Shown here piece by piece: positions 17,886 to 25,801 of a DNA stretch of 64,000 nucleotides. The stretch covers positions 1 to 64,000 of the forward strand of contig NZ_JAJEQE010000008.1 in assembly GCF_020687205.1 (NCBI RefSeq). Reading direction: 5' to 3'. The stretch's first letter is position 1, and every line of letters begins with the position of its first letter. The DNA comes from Hominisplanchenecus faecis (GTDB lineage Bacteria > Bacillota > Clostridia > Lachnospirales > Lachnospiraceae). A program made the translations under genes and the position numbers. The notes beneath the pieces are model-generated. The model did no database searches, was not told the origin of the DNA, and worked only from the letters and a program-made list of their open reading frames with translations.

Positions 17886-18012
17886 CCAAAAAGCGTGTCC
17901 ATGCTTGGAAATTTGCAGCAGAAGTGCTGCCTGCTGTTTATCGAATTCAAGAACGCCAGAGTCGGAAGTCACCTCACATCTGATGTCATTCTTCTCTGAG
18001 TGAAATGAAATG

Positions 18013-18041
18013 TCAAAAGGAAGGACAAAATTATCCTCCCT
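18013..18041 (-). terminator. Terminator after the beta-helix transferase gene
   Basis: On the minus strand an 8-bp stem (18018-18025 with 18034-18041, one G-U pair) is followed by TTTTG, 33 bases after the stop at 18074. Confidence 0.6.
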
Positions 18042-18073
18042 TTATTATAGTTTACTCTTTACTTATTGTCAAT

Positions 18074-18757
18074 TTATTTCTCGTTCTGTTTTCTCTTTTC
18101 TGCGACTTCGCCGCGTTTTTTGTAGATGCTGTGTGCCGGGATCACTTCACGCACAGAGGAAAGCGGATAGATATTGCTGTCCGGTCCGACTACGGTTCCC
18201 GGATTTAAGATGGAGCCGCATCCTACCTCTACGTTATCGCCGATCATGGCACCGAATTTTTTCAGTCCGGTCTCGATGCGATTGCCTTTGTCATCTTTTA
18301 CCACTACCAGTTTTTTATCGGATTTGACATTGGATGTGATCGAACCGGCTCCCATATGTGCCTTGTATCCAAGAATGGAATCACCGACATAATTGTAATG
18401 CGGAACCTGTACTTTGTTGAACAGGACCACATTTTTCAGTTCGGTGGAGTTGCCGACAACGGCTCCTTCACCTACGATCGCATTGCCGCGGATGAATGCA
18501 CAGTGGCGTACTTCTGCTTCTTTTCCGATGATTACCGGTCCGTGAATGTAAGCGGTCGGTGCTACGGTTGCGGATTTTGCGATCCAGATGTCTTCCCCGC
18601 GTTTTTCGTATTCTTCTTCGCTTAAGGTCGCTCCCAGTTTTTTGATAAAATCGCTGATCTTCGGAAGTACTTCCCACGGATAAACAGCTCCTTCAAACAG
18701 ATCTTTTGCAATCGTTTCCTCGAGATTATAGAGATTTTTGATTTTACATGTTTCCAT
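18074..18757 (-). CDS. Left-handed beta-helix (hexapeptide repeat) protein, GlmU-like
   Basis: A 227-residue protein of the trimeric hexapeptide-repeat fold. Residues 50-200 show regular I-G/A-x-x-A-x-V repeats (IWIAKSATVAPTAYIHGPVIIGKEAEVRHCAFIRGNAIVGEGAVVGNST), with later motifs HMGAGSITSNVKSD and GAMIGDNVEVGCGSILNPGTVVGPDSNIYPLSSV. It resembles the acetyltransferase half of GlmU and is often annotated as a UDP-N-acetylglucosamine pyrophosphorylase-related protein, but the nucleotidyltransferase domain is absent. The acceptor is unknown. It overlaps the upstream topB gene by 14 bp, so it is the last gene of that operon. Confidence 0.8.
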   Translation of the reverse strand: METCKIKNLYNLEETIAKDLFEGAVYPWEVLPKISDFIKKLGATLSEEEYEKRGEDIWIAKSATVAPTAYIHGPVIIGKEAEVRHCAFIRGNAIVGEGAVVGNSTELKNVVLFNKVQVPHYNYVGDSILGYKAHMGAGSITSNVKSDKKLVVVKDDKGNRIETGLKKFGAMIGDNVEVGCGSILNPGTVVGPDSNIYPLSSVREVIPAHSIYKKRGEVAEKRKQNEK

Positions 18758-20780
18758 CTTTCTTACCTCCTGTTAGTCGCCTCTGCGGCTTTTGCTGTTT
18801 TTTATAGAAAACTGCCGATTCGTCAAATAGTTTCCGCAAAGCATAGGAACTATTGCTGCCAAGTACGGCATCGGTTCTTCTTTTTATAAAGCCCTCTAAC
18901 TTTTCCATATATTCTTCGGAAGTGATCGTGCCCTCCGCCACATAGGTAAGCCCTTTTTCCCAGCTTGCCGTAAGCTCCGGGTTTAACAGAGAACGGATTG
19001 AATTGTTCACCACATCAAAGATCATCTCCCCCAGGTGTGTCGGTGTCAGAACCTGCGTTTTTTTATTCAGGGCAATGTATTTGTTTGCCTGAAGCTTCTT
19101 CAGAATCTCTGCCCTGGTTGCACTCGTTCCGATGCCGCTTCCTTTGATCTGGGCACGCAGTTCTTCATCCTCGATCAGTTGACCGGCATTCTCCATTGCC
19201 AGAATCATCGAACCGGATGTATAGCGTTTCGGCGGTGAAGTTTCGCCTTCTTTGATGGAAAAGCCCTTCACCGGAAGTATATCACCTTTTTTGCATTTCT
19301 GCAGTGCCTGAAGCAGATTTTCGTCACATTTCACATCTTCTGTATCGTCTTTTTTCTTATTTTCTTCCGGCATGCCTGCCACTTTAAGGTATCCTTCGGA
19401 CAGAAGCAGACGGAAACTTGAGAAAAAGGACTCCTGCTGTACTTTTGAAACCAGTGTCGTTTTCTGGTAAATGGCCGGCGGATAAAAAATACTGAGGAAC
19501 CTTCTTGCAATCAGCTCATAAACCTTTACCGAAAGGGCACTTACGCTCCGCAGTGCCAAAAGTCCCTGCCCGGTCGGGATGATCGCATAATGGTCGGTGA
19601 TCTGTTTGTCATTGACGTAACGTGTCGATGCGATCTTTTTCCAGGCCGTGCCTTCTAAAACTTCCGCCGCATAAGACTGCACGTTTGCAAACCCGGAAAG
19701 TCCGCGGATATTTTTGTGGATCTCTTTTGCTACTGCCGTTGACAGCACTCGGGCGTCCGTTCTCGGATAAGTGACCAGCTTTTTCTCGTAGAGTTCCTGG
19801 ACAATCTTTAAGGTCTCGTCCGGGCTGATTTTGTAACGCTTCGAGCAGTCATTCTGAAGTTCCGCCAAGTTATAAAGCAGCGGCGGATTTTTGTTTTCTT
19901 TTTTGCGTTCCAGCTTTTCGATCACAGCCTGCACCGGTTTTGGATTGCTCAGCTTCTCTATCAGCTCTTTTGCATCTTCTTTATGCGAAAATCCATTCTC
20001 TTTGTAGAGCTTCGGAGACTGGAAATACGCGGAACCTTTGACGGCACGGAACTCGCCTTCGATCGTGCTTTCACCGCATACCATGGAAGACAGTACACGG
20101 TAGAACGGCATTTTCACAAACTGACGGATTTCACGTTCCCTTCTGACGATCATGCCAAGCACACAGGTCATCACACGTCCGACTGAGATCACCGTGTATC
20201 TTGTTCCCATGCAGCTTGAAATGGACTGCCCGTATTTCAGACTTAAAAGTCTGGAAAAATTGATGCCCATCAGATAATCCTCTTTTGCACGCAGATAAGC
20301 GGCACTTGCAAGATTATCGTATGCGGAAAGATCTTTTGCTGTCGCAATCCCGTGCAGGATTTCTTCTTCTGTCTGAGAATCGATCCACACACGCAGCCTT
20401 TTCTTGCCCTGAACATGTGCTTCCTGCTCCACCAGGCGGTAAATATATTCTCCTTCCCGTCCGGAGTCGGTACAGACATAGATCACATCAATATCTTTTC
20501 GATTTAAAAGAGTGCTGACCACTTTGAACTGCTTTTTCGTCGCCGGGATCACTTCGTAAAGAAAGTTCTCCGGCAGAAACGGAAGCGTCGCAAGGCTCCA
20601 CTTTTTATAAGAAGCATCGTAAACTTCCGGGTAGCTCATCGTCACCAGATGTCCGACACACCAGGTCACAACAGCCTCTTCTCCCTCCAGATAGCCATCT
20701 TTCCTTGCCGCCCGGATCTTCAACGCTTTCGCAAATTCCTGTGCAACACTCGGTTTTTCTGCTATGTATAATTTTTTCAA
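18744..20780 (-). CDS. topB: DNA topoisomerase III (type IA)
   Basis: A single-strand-passing topoisomerase of 678 residues. The Toprim domain begins KKLYIAEKPSVAQEFAKAL and carries CTDSGREGEYIYR; the D-x-G form in place of D-x-D is common in Firmicute TopB. The motif SVGRVMTCVLGMIVRREREI replaces the usual SVGRVQTPTL. The active-site tyrosine lies in LVTYPRTDARVLS. The C-terminal region is Lys/Arg-rich with no clear zinc ribbon. It follows the ABC permease by 15 bp, an odd pairing for a topoisomerase and probably only shared transcription. Confidence 0.94.
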   Translation of the reverse strand: MKKLYIAEKPSVAQEFAKALKIRAARKDGYLEGEEAVVTWCVGHLVTMSYPEVYDASYKKWSLATLPFLPENFLYEVIPATKKQFKVVSTLLNRKDIDVIYVCTDSGREGEYIYRLVEQEAHVQGKKRLRVWIDSQTEEEILHGIATAKDLSAYDNLASAAYLRAKEDYLMGINFSRLLSLKYGQSISSCMGTRYTVISVGRVMTCVLGMIVRREREIRQFVKMPFYRVLSSMVCGESTIEGEFRAVKGSAYFQSPKLYKENGFSHKEDAKELIEKLSNPKPVQAVIEKLERKKENKNPPLLYNLAELQNDCSKRYKISPDETLKIVQELYEKKLVTYPRTDARVLSTAVAKEIHKNIRGLSGFANVQSYAAEVLEGTAWKKIASTRYVNDKQITDHYAIIPTGQGLLALRSVSALSVKVYELIARRFLSIFYPPAIYQKTTLVSKVQQESFFSSFRLLLSEGYLKVAGMPEENKKKDDTEDVKCDENLLQALQKCKKGDILPVKGFSIKEGETSPPKRYTSGSMILAMENAGQLIEDEELRAQIKGSGIGTSATRAEILKKLQANKYIALNKKTQVLTPTHLGEMIFDVVNNSIRSLLNPELTASWEKGLTYVAEGTITSEEYMEKLEGFIKRRTDAVLGSNSSYALRKLFDESAVFYKKQQKPQRRLTGGKKDGNM

Positions 20781-20795
20781 TTATTTACTCCTCTT

Positions 20796-21599
20796 TTAAA
20801 GCGGCAGATCCCGCTTCTCAAATATTCGCATGGAAAGCCAGTAAAGCAGAACGCCCGCCAGGATCAGTACCGGATATTTCCATATAAAAAACATGCCCCC
20901 GTCGATCACATCGTCCGCCAGATACATGGAGAAGATCGTCACATATTTCAGATATCCGAAAATCCCCCCAAGCGAAGCGAGCATTTTCAGGATATAAAAT
21001 AACAGTACGATCCCTGTCATGATCATCACTGCCAGTGCTTTCTCATCACACATTGCAGATATCACAAACAGCAGGCCCCCAAGGCAGAAATGCAGACAGA
21101 ATCCGCCAAGGCACATCAGTAAGAACTCGGAAATCACAAAATACGATCCGCAAAAGGCCAGGCCGCACACTATTCCGACCAGACAATTTACAAAAAACAA
21201 TGCAAACAGGGCAAATGTAAAAGAATAAATCTGAGTAAACAAAAGCTTTTCACGCTCCACAGGTGCCGACAGAATCCAGGCAAAAGCACCGCTTTCCAGT
21301 TTGCCTGCAACGAAAGATGCCGCCACCGGGATACTGACTACAAATGGTACCAGTGTAAAGATATTCTCCCAGAAATAGCCTCCCAAAATGCCACTTAAAG
21401 ACAGTCCGTAATTGCCTGCCCCAAGTGCTGTCTGAACTGCGGACGGCAGCCCGGAAAATAAAAGGATCACACCGGCTTTTCCATCTGGTGCGTATGTCCC
21501 CAACAGCAGAAACAGATAAAGTACCAGTACAGCGGTGACGATGCCCCACAACCAGATATGTTCTCTGAAATTTTTCTTCAGTATTGGAATATTAATCAC
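20796..21599 (-). CDS. ABC-2 type permease
   Basis: A 267-residue integral membrane protein with about six helices: one near 15-35, one near 100-120, and the rest between 130 and 260. Its hydrophobicity pattern fits the ABC-2 exporter family. It overlaps the ATPase gene upstream by 8 bp, so the two form one transporter. The phrase NCLVGIVCGLAFCGSYFVISEFLLMCLGGFCLHFCLGGLLFVISAM is typical of these permeases. The cargo is unknown: such pairs export drugs, peptides or lipids. Confidence 0.8.
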   Translation of the reverse strand: MINIPILKKNFREHIWLWGIVTAVLVLYLFLLLGTYAPDGKAGVILLFSGLPSAVQTALGAGNYGLSLSGILGGYFWENIFTLVPFVVSIPVAASFVAGKLESGAFAWILSAPVEREKLLFTQIYSFTFALFALFFVNCLVGIVCGLAFCGSYFVISEFLLMCLGGFCLHFCLGGLLFVISAMCDEKALAVMIMTGIVLLFYILKMLASLGGIFGYLKYVTIFSMYLADDVIDGGMFFIWKYPVLILAGVLLYWLSMRIFEKRDLPL

Positions 21600-22479
21600 T
21601 CAGGTCACCTCCATACAGATAGGTAAAGGTCTCTTCCAACGTCTGCGGAATGCTCTCCATGGTCAGCACTTTATACCCTGACAGCACTTTGATAAAATTC
21701 TGCAGTTCTCCGGAAACCGAGACGGTAAGCTGAGTCGCATTTTTATTTAAAACATCAAATCCTGACTCTCTGACAAAACGGACTGCTTCCAGCTCACTTC
21801 GAAATCCGATGCAGAATACCTTTCTGGAGGCCTCACGGATCACGGAAACATCATCCAGGTTGACCAGCATGCCACGCCGCAGGATCCCGATGCGGTCACA
21901 GAGCCGCTCCGCCGTCGCAAAACTTCCGGTAGCGATCAGGATCGTCTTTCCCCTGCTTTTTTCTTCCAGGATCAGGTTCATGAACTGCACTTTTGCCTTT
22001 TCGCCAAGATCACTCTCCGGTTCATCGAGCAGAAGCACCTCCGGATCATGAAGAAATACACCGGCGATCGCCAGCTTTTTTTTCTCTTCCTGATTCAGAT
22101 CACGGATCTTTTTTGAAGTGTCCAGCTCAAATGCATCTGCGGTGCGGATCGCTTTTTCCAGGCTTTTTCTGTTTCTTAAATCTGCCAGAAAGCGAAAAAA
22201 CTGAAGACCGGTCATCGACTCCGGCAGTGTGATCTTCTGCGGCAGATATCCGGTAAAATTCTTAATACCGGTACTTTGTTTCCAGCAATGTTTGGCGTTG
22301 ATCGTGCAGCGTCCCCCGGAAAGGTTTGAAAATCCCATCAAAATCTGCAGAAGTGTCGTCTTGCCGGCACCTTCCATCCCCAGCAGTCCAAACGTCTCCT
22401 GATCCTGTACTTCAAAAGAAAGATCAAAAACACCTTTATTGCTGCCATAATCCTTTGTTACGTTTTTTATCCTTATCAT
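21592..22479 (-). CDS. ABC transporter ATP-binding protein (ABC-2 exporter)
   Basis: A 295-residue ATPase. The Walker A motif is degenerate but present in GLLGMEGAGKTTLLQILMG; the signature region reads IRDLNQEEKKKLAIAGVFLHD, departing from LSGGQ; and Walker B is VLLLDEPESDLGEKAK. About 90 C-terminal residues form the extension typical of ABC-2 ATPases. The Glu in MEGAGKT and the altered signature suggest a diverged but probably working enzyme. It is the first gene of the operon ATPase-permease-topB-beta-helix protein. The palindromic repeat at 22520-22598 lies just upstream of its start. Confidence 0.85.
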   Translation of the reverse strand: MIRIKNVTKDYGSNKGVFDLSFEVQDQETFGLLGMEGAGKTTLLQILMGFSNLSGGRCTINAKHCWKQSTGIKNFTGYLPQKITLPESMTGLQFFRFLADLRNRKSLEKAIRTADAFELDTSKKIRDLNQEEKKKLAIAGVFLHDPEVLLLDEPESDLGEKAKVQFMNLILEEKSRGKTILIATGSFATAERLCDRIGILRRGMLVNLDDVSVIREASRKVFCIGFRSELEAVRFVRESGFDVLNKNATQLTVSVSGELQNFIKVLSGYKVLTMESIPQTLEETFTYLYGGDLSD

Positions 22480-22519
22480 TTACCCAAACCCACCTGTAAA
22501 AATTCGAAATGTCATATTT

Positions 22520-22598
22520 ATGATGCCAGGGTCAAAAGGTCTAAATCCACATGAGCTTGCTCACAGGTGGATGAAAGACCTTGGGACCCCAACATCAT
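22520..22598. repeat. Palindromic repeat family 1, full copy
   Basis: A 79-bp imperfect palindrome: left end ATGATGCCAGGGTC, right end GACCCCAACATCAT, with inner stems AGGTCT/AGACCT and ATCCAC/GTGGAT. A near-identical copy lies at 29467-29536 and a decayed one at 4506-4541. It fits a MITE or REP-like element in the gap between asd and the ABC ATPase gene. No reading frame is present. Confidence 0.75.
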
Positions 22599-22677
22599 AT
22601 CTATTATTAAGAATGTCTCTGACATTCTTGCTGCGTTCCTGAATATTGTACAAAATGGCAAACAAAAATGCAAGAGC

Positions 22678-22717
22678 AAAAAGAGATGCCGGCGTTTCTT
22701 TTCGCTGACATCTCTTT
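22678..22717 (-). terminator. Terminator of asd
   Basis: On the minus strand the outer stem AAAGAGATG pairs with CATCTCTTT (22709-22717 and 22680-22688), with further pairing inside, followed by TTTTTG. It lies 27 bases after the asd stop. Confidence 0.8.
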
Positions 22718-22743
22718 GAGCCTGTTTTTTAAACCGTTTTTCT

Positions 22744-23829
22744 TTATTTCTTTGTGATATATCCTTTTGCTGTCATGGTCTCTGCACACAGAACGGCTCC
22801 GCCTGCTGCTCCTCTGACGGTGTTATGGGACAGTCCCACGAATTTCCAGTCATAAACTTTATCTTCTCTTAAGCGGCCAACCGATACGCCCATGCCGTTT
22901 TCGTAGTTGACATCCAGTTTTACCTGCGGACGGTTGTCTTCTTCCATGTACTGGATGAACTGCTTCGGTGCACTTGGCAGATCCAGTTCCTGAGGAAGTC
23001 CTTTGAAGTTCACCAGTTTTTCGATCAGCTGTTCTTTGGTCGGTTTCTTTTTGAACTTAACGAAAACTGCTGCGGTATGTCCGTTCAGAACCGGAACACG
23101 GATGCACTGGCAGGTGATGACCGGGCTCTGTGCCGGAACGATCACGCCGTCTTTCACTTCGCCCCACAGACGAAGCGGCTCCATCTCGCTCTTTTCTTCT
23201 TCGCCGCCGATGTACGGGATGATGTTCTCTACCATCTCCGGCCAGTCTTTGAAAGTCTTGCCTGCTCCGGAGATTGCCTGGTAAGTGGTAGCTACGACTT
23301 CGTATGGCTCAAACTCTTTCCATGCAGTCAGTACCGGTGCATAGCTCTGGATAGAGCAGTTCGGTTTTACTGCTACAAAACCTTTCTTGGTTCCCAGACG
23401 TTTTTTCTGAGATTCAATCACATCGAAATGCTGTGGATTGATTTCCGGAACAACCATCGGTACATCCGGTGTCCAGCGATGTGCACTGTTGTTGGAAACA
23501 ACCGGTGTCTCTGTCTTTGCATATTCTTCTTCGATCGCTTTGATCTCATCTTTTGACATATCAACGGCTGAAAATACAAAGTCTACGTTTGATGCAACTT
23601 TTTCTACTTCATTTACATTCATGACAACGATCTTCTTTACAGCTTCCGGCATCGGAGTGTCCATTTTCCATCTTCCGCCGACTGCTTCTTCATATGTCTT
23701 TCCTGCACTTCTCGGGCTTGCTGCCAGTGTGGTCACTTCAAACCATGGATGATTCTCAAGAAGAGAGATAAAACGCTGACCTACCATTCCGGTTGCTCCA
23801 AGGATACCGACTTTTAATTTCTGTTCCAT
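22744..23829 (-). CDS. asd: Aspartate-semialdehyde dehydrogenase
   Basis: Reduces aspartyl phosphate to the semialdehyde on the way to lysine, diaminopimelate, methionine and threonine. The 361 residues include the NADP-binding GATGMVGQRFISLLENHPWF at the N-terminus, VVSNNSAHRW, the catalytic cysteine in VAVKPNCSIQSYAPVLTAW, and ATTYQAISGAGK. This is the longer archaeal/fungal-type Asd (about 360 residues with GAAGGAVL near the end) that also occurs in Lachnospiraceae. It is monocistronic with a clear terminator. The insert IIPYIGGEEEKSEMEPLRLWG is normal for this type. Confidence 0.95.
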   Translation of the reverse strand: MEQKLKVGILGATGMVGQRFISLLENHPWFEVTTLAASPRSAGKTYEEAVGGRWKMDTPMPEAVKKIVVMNVNEVEKVASNVDFVFSAVDMSKDEIKAIEEEYAKTETPVVSNNSAHRWTPDVPMVVPEINPQHFDVIESQKKRLGTKKGFVAVKPNCSIQSYAPVLTAWKEFEPYEVVATTYQAISGAGKTFKDWPEMVENIIPYIGGEEEKSEMEPLRLWGEVKDGVIVPAQSPVITCQCIRVPVLNGHTAAVFVKFKKKPTKEQLIEKLVNFKGLPQELDLPSAPKQFIQYMEEDNRPQVKLDVNYENGMGVSVGRLREDKVYDWKFVGLSHNTVRGAAGGAVLCAETMTAKGYITKK

Positions 23830-23953
23830 TTTTCAAATCCTCATTTCGTAATTTATTTACAACGGACAATTTATCGTTCGTGTATTTTGTGTGCGGACAT
23901 TTGTCTTTACTCGAACTATCCTATCCTATTTCAGCAAAAAAATCAAGCGGTTT

Positions 23954-25342
23954 TTATAAATTTTCTGCTTCTTCCAGGTATTTTTTTTCGAGCATGATGA
24001 CTTTTTTCATGGCTTCTGCCCCAGGAGCACCGATCGTCAGACGTTTTTCCACGCAGGTTTTCAGGGAGATTGCCTCGTAAATATCTTCTTCAAAGACCGG
24101 GCTGATCTCTTTGTACTCTTCCAGTGTCAGGTCATCCAGGGCAATGCCTCTGTCAATGCACAGAAGTACCAGACGGCCTACAATACCGTGTGCGTCACGG
24201 AACGGTACGCCATGGTTTACCAGATAATCTGCGGCATCGGTCGCATTGGTGAAACCGTTTTTTGCACTCTTTTCCATGATATCTTTGCGGAAGCTCATCG
24301 TAGAAACCATGCCGTTAAACAGGGCAATACAGCCTTTTACGGTGTCGATCGCATCAAAGGTCAGCTCTTTGTCTTCCTGCATGTCTTTGTTGTATGCCAG
24401 CGGGATGCCTTTCATCGTGGTCAGCATGGAAGTCAGTGCTCCGTAAACACGGCCGGTCTTTCCTCTTACCAGCTCTGCGATATCCGGGTTTTTCTTCTGC
24501 GGCATAATGCTGCTGCCGGTGCTGTAAGCGTCATCGATCTCCACAAAGCGGTATTCATTGGAATTCCAGAGGATGATCTCCTCGCAGAAACGGCTCAGAT
24601 GCATCATGATCGTTGACATGGCAGAGAGCAGCTCGATCAGGTAGTCACGGTCGGATACGGAATCCATGCTGTTTAAGGTTGGTCCGTCAAATCCAAGCAG
24701 CTGTGCCGTCATCTCACGGTCCAGAGGATACGTTGTGCCTGCCAGTGCACCGCTTCCAAGCGGGCAGAGATTCATTCTCTTATAAATATCAGCCAGTCTC
24801 TGTCTGTCACGTTTGAACATTTCAAAATAAGCCCCGAAATGATGTGCCAGCGTGATCGGCTGTGCTTTCTGTAAGTGGGTAAATCCCGGCATATAAGTCT
24901 CAATATTTTCTTCCATAATGCCAAGCAGTGTCTCAAGAAGTTTTTTCAGCAGTTTGTCGATCTCACCGATCTCATCTCTTGTATAAAGCTTCATATCCAG
25001 TGCAACCTGGTCATTGCGGCTGCGTCCGGTGTGCAGTTTTTTGCCGGCATCGCCGATGCGGTCGATCAGATTTGCCTCCACAAAGCTGTGGATGTCTTCG
25101 TATTTGTCTGTGATCTTAAGTGTTCCGTTCTCAACATCACGCAGAATGCCATCCAGGCCTTCCAGGATCTGATCACGCTCTGCCTCAGTCAGAATGCCCT
25201 GTGCTGCCAGCATTTTCACATGTGCCTTGCTTCCTGTGATATCCTGTTTGTAAAATTTCTGATCAAACGATATGGATGCATTAAAATTATAAACCAGCTG
25301 ATCGGTCTCTTTGGTGAAACGTCCACCCCATAACTGTGCCAT
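23954..25342 (-). CDS. argH: Argininosuccinate lyase
   Basis: Splits argininosuccinate to arginine and fumarate. The 462 residues carry [23 protein letters not shown] at the N-terminus, the [17 protein letters not shown] motif, and the fumarase-superfamily signature [12 protein letters not shown] with its catalytic serine. No argG lies beside it, so the partner enzyme must be elsewhere. It has its own promoter at 25450-25478 and a leader of about 100 nt that folds into two hairpins, one followed by a short U-run, suggesting attenuation. Confidence 0.97.
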   Translation of the reverse strand: MAQLWGGRFTKETDQLVYNFNASISFDQKFYKQDITGSKAHVKMLAAQGILTEAERDQILEGLDGILRDVENGTLKITDKYEDIHSFVEANLIDRIGDAGKKLHTGRSRNDQVALDMKLYTRDEIGEIDKLLKKLLETLLGIMEENIETYMPGFTHLQKAQPITLAHHFGAYFEMFKRDRQRLADIYKRMNLCPLGSGALAGTTYPLDREMTAQLLGFDGPTLNSMDSVSDRDYLIELLSAMSTIMMHLSRFCEEIILWNSNEYRFVEIDDAYSTGSSIMPQKKNPDIAELVRGKTGRVYGALTSMLTTMKGIPLAYNKDMQEDKELTFDAIDTVKGCIALFNGMVSTMSFRKDIMEKSAKNGFTNATDAADYLVNHGVPFRDAHGIVGRLVLLCIDRGIALDDLTLEEYKEISPVFEEDIYEAISLKTCVEKRLTIGAPGAEAMKKVIMLEKKYLEEAENL

Positions 25343-25380
25343 AACAATTCCTCATTTCTTATAAAATATAGTGGATAGAA

Positions 25381-25434
25381 AGGGCAGAACCCGTCTGCCC
25401 CAGATTATTTCCGGCAAAATTCCTGATTTTATGC
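25381..25434 (-). promoter_or_regulatory. Two-hairpin leader of argH (possible attenuator)
   Basis: In the argH leader, read on the minus strand, a hairpin at 25412-25434 (GGC/GCC and AAAAT/ATTTT) is followed by one at 25381-25399 (7-bp stem GGGCAGA/TCTGCCC) and then TTTCTATC. The second resembles a weak intrinsic terminator placed before the gene. No known T-box or riboswitch core was recognised. Confidence 0.4.
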
Positions 25435-25449
25435 CGAATTCTGTAGTTC

Positions 25450-25478
25450 AGTGTATCACAGGCGACTTTTCCTGGCAA
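25450..25478 (-). promoter_or_regulatory. Promoter of argH
   Basis: On the minus strand, TTGCCA (25473-25478), a 17-bp spacer and TACACT (25450-25455) preceded by TG, an extended -10. It starts directly downstream of the terminator at 25480-25510. Confidence 0.6.
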
Positions 25479-25479
25479 G

Positions 25480-25510
25480 AAAAAACGGCGGATCACTCAA
25501 ACTCCGCCGT
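25480..25510 (-). terminator. Strong terminator without an obvious gene
   Basis: On the minus strand an 8-bp stem ACGGCGGA/TCCGCCGT (25485-25492 with 25503-25510) is followed by TTTTT. It ends the short transcript predicted from the promoter at 25590-25669, not the GH3 gene, which has its own terminator at 25739-25774. Confidence 0.85.
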
Positions 25511-25545
25511 CTTTCCCTGTTGCTATATAGTAAGAGGTTTCTTAC

Positions 25546-25572
25546 TTACTTTTTAATCTTTACTGCCTTCTT
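25546..25572 (-). pseudogene. Possible 3' remnant of a secreted-protein gene (last eight codons)
   Basis: On the minus strand the frame reads KKAVKIKK then stop, preceded by Ser, closely matching the end of the neighbouring GH3 protein (SAKKTVKVK then stop). It lies between a promoter of the same design as the GH3 promoter and a strong terminator. The simplest reading is a paralogous gene that has lost nearly all its coding sequence. Chance similarity in such a short Lys-rich peptide cannot be excluded. Confidence 0.3.
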
Positions 25573-25589
25573 TGATTGATTGTGATGCT

Positions 25590-25669
25590 ATTATATCTAA
25601 TTACCGTTCACGAAACCACTCATTTTCCGACATAAATTGTTCATTTTCCGTCCTGTGTGTTCATATTAT
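25590..25669 (-). promoter_or_regulatory. Direct-repeat-controlled promoter, copy B (no gene attached)
   Basis: TATAAT on the minus strand (25590-25595) is preceded by direct repeats of the form GGAAAATGAN starting at 25619, 25640 and 25660 (plus coordinates), a 20-21 bp period. The distance from the -10 box to the first repeat is the same as in copy A at 29372-29451. The spacing of two helical turns suggests an AraC-type or similar activator. The predicted transcript is only about 100 nt. Confidence 0.55.
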
Positions 25670-25738
25670 GTTCATCTTTTTCAGCCATTCATCTGCTTCA
25701 ATAGCTGCTACTGTTTATGTTTTGTGATCTCGAACACG

Positions 25739-25774
25739 ATAAAAAAGTGGGAGGACGCCTTCCGGCATCCTCCC
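25739..25774 (-). terminator. Terminator of the GH3 gene
   Basis: On the minus strand an 11-bp stem with one mismatch and a 4-base loop (25749-25774) is followed by ACTTTTTT. It lies 28 bases after the stop. Confidence 0.9.
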
Positions 25775-25801
25775 GAGTGTGTTTCAAGGTTTGGGATAAT
25801 T

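Noticed and set aside
23954-25342. Fumarase or aspartase in place of argininosuccinate lyase
   Set aside because: The N-terminus and the [10 protein letters not shown] motif are specific to argininosuccinate lyase.
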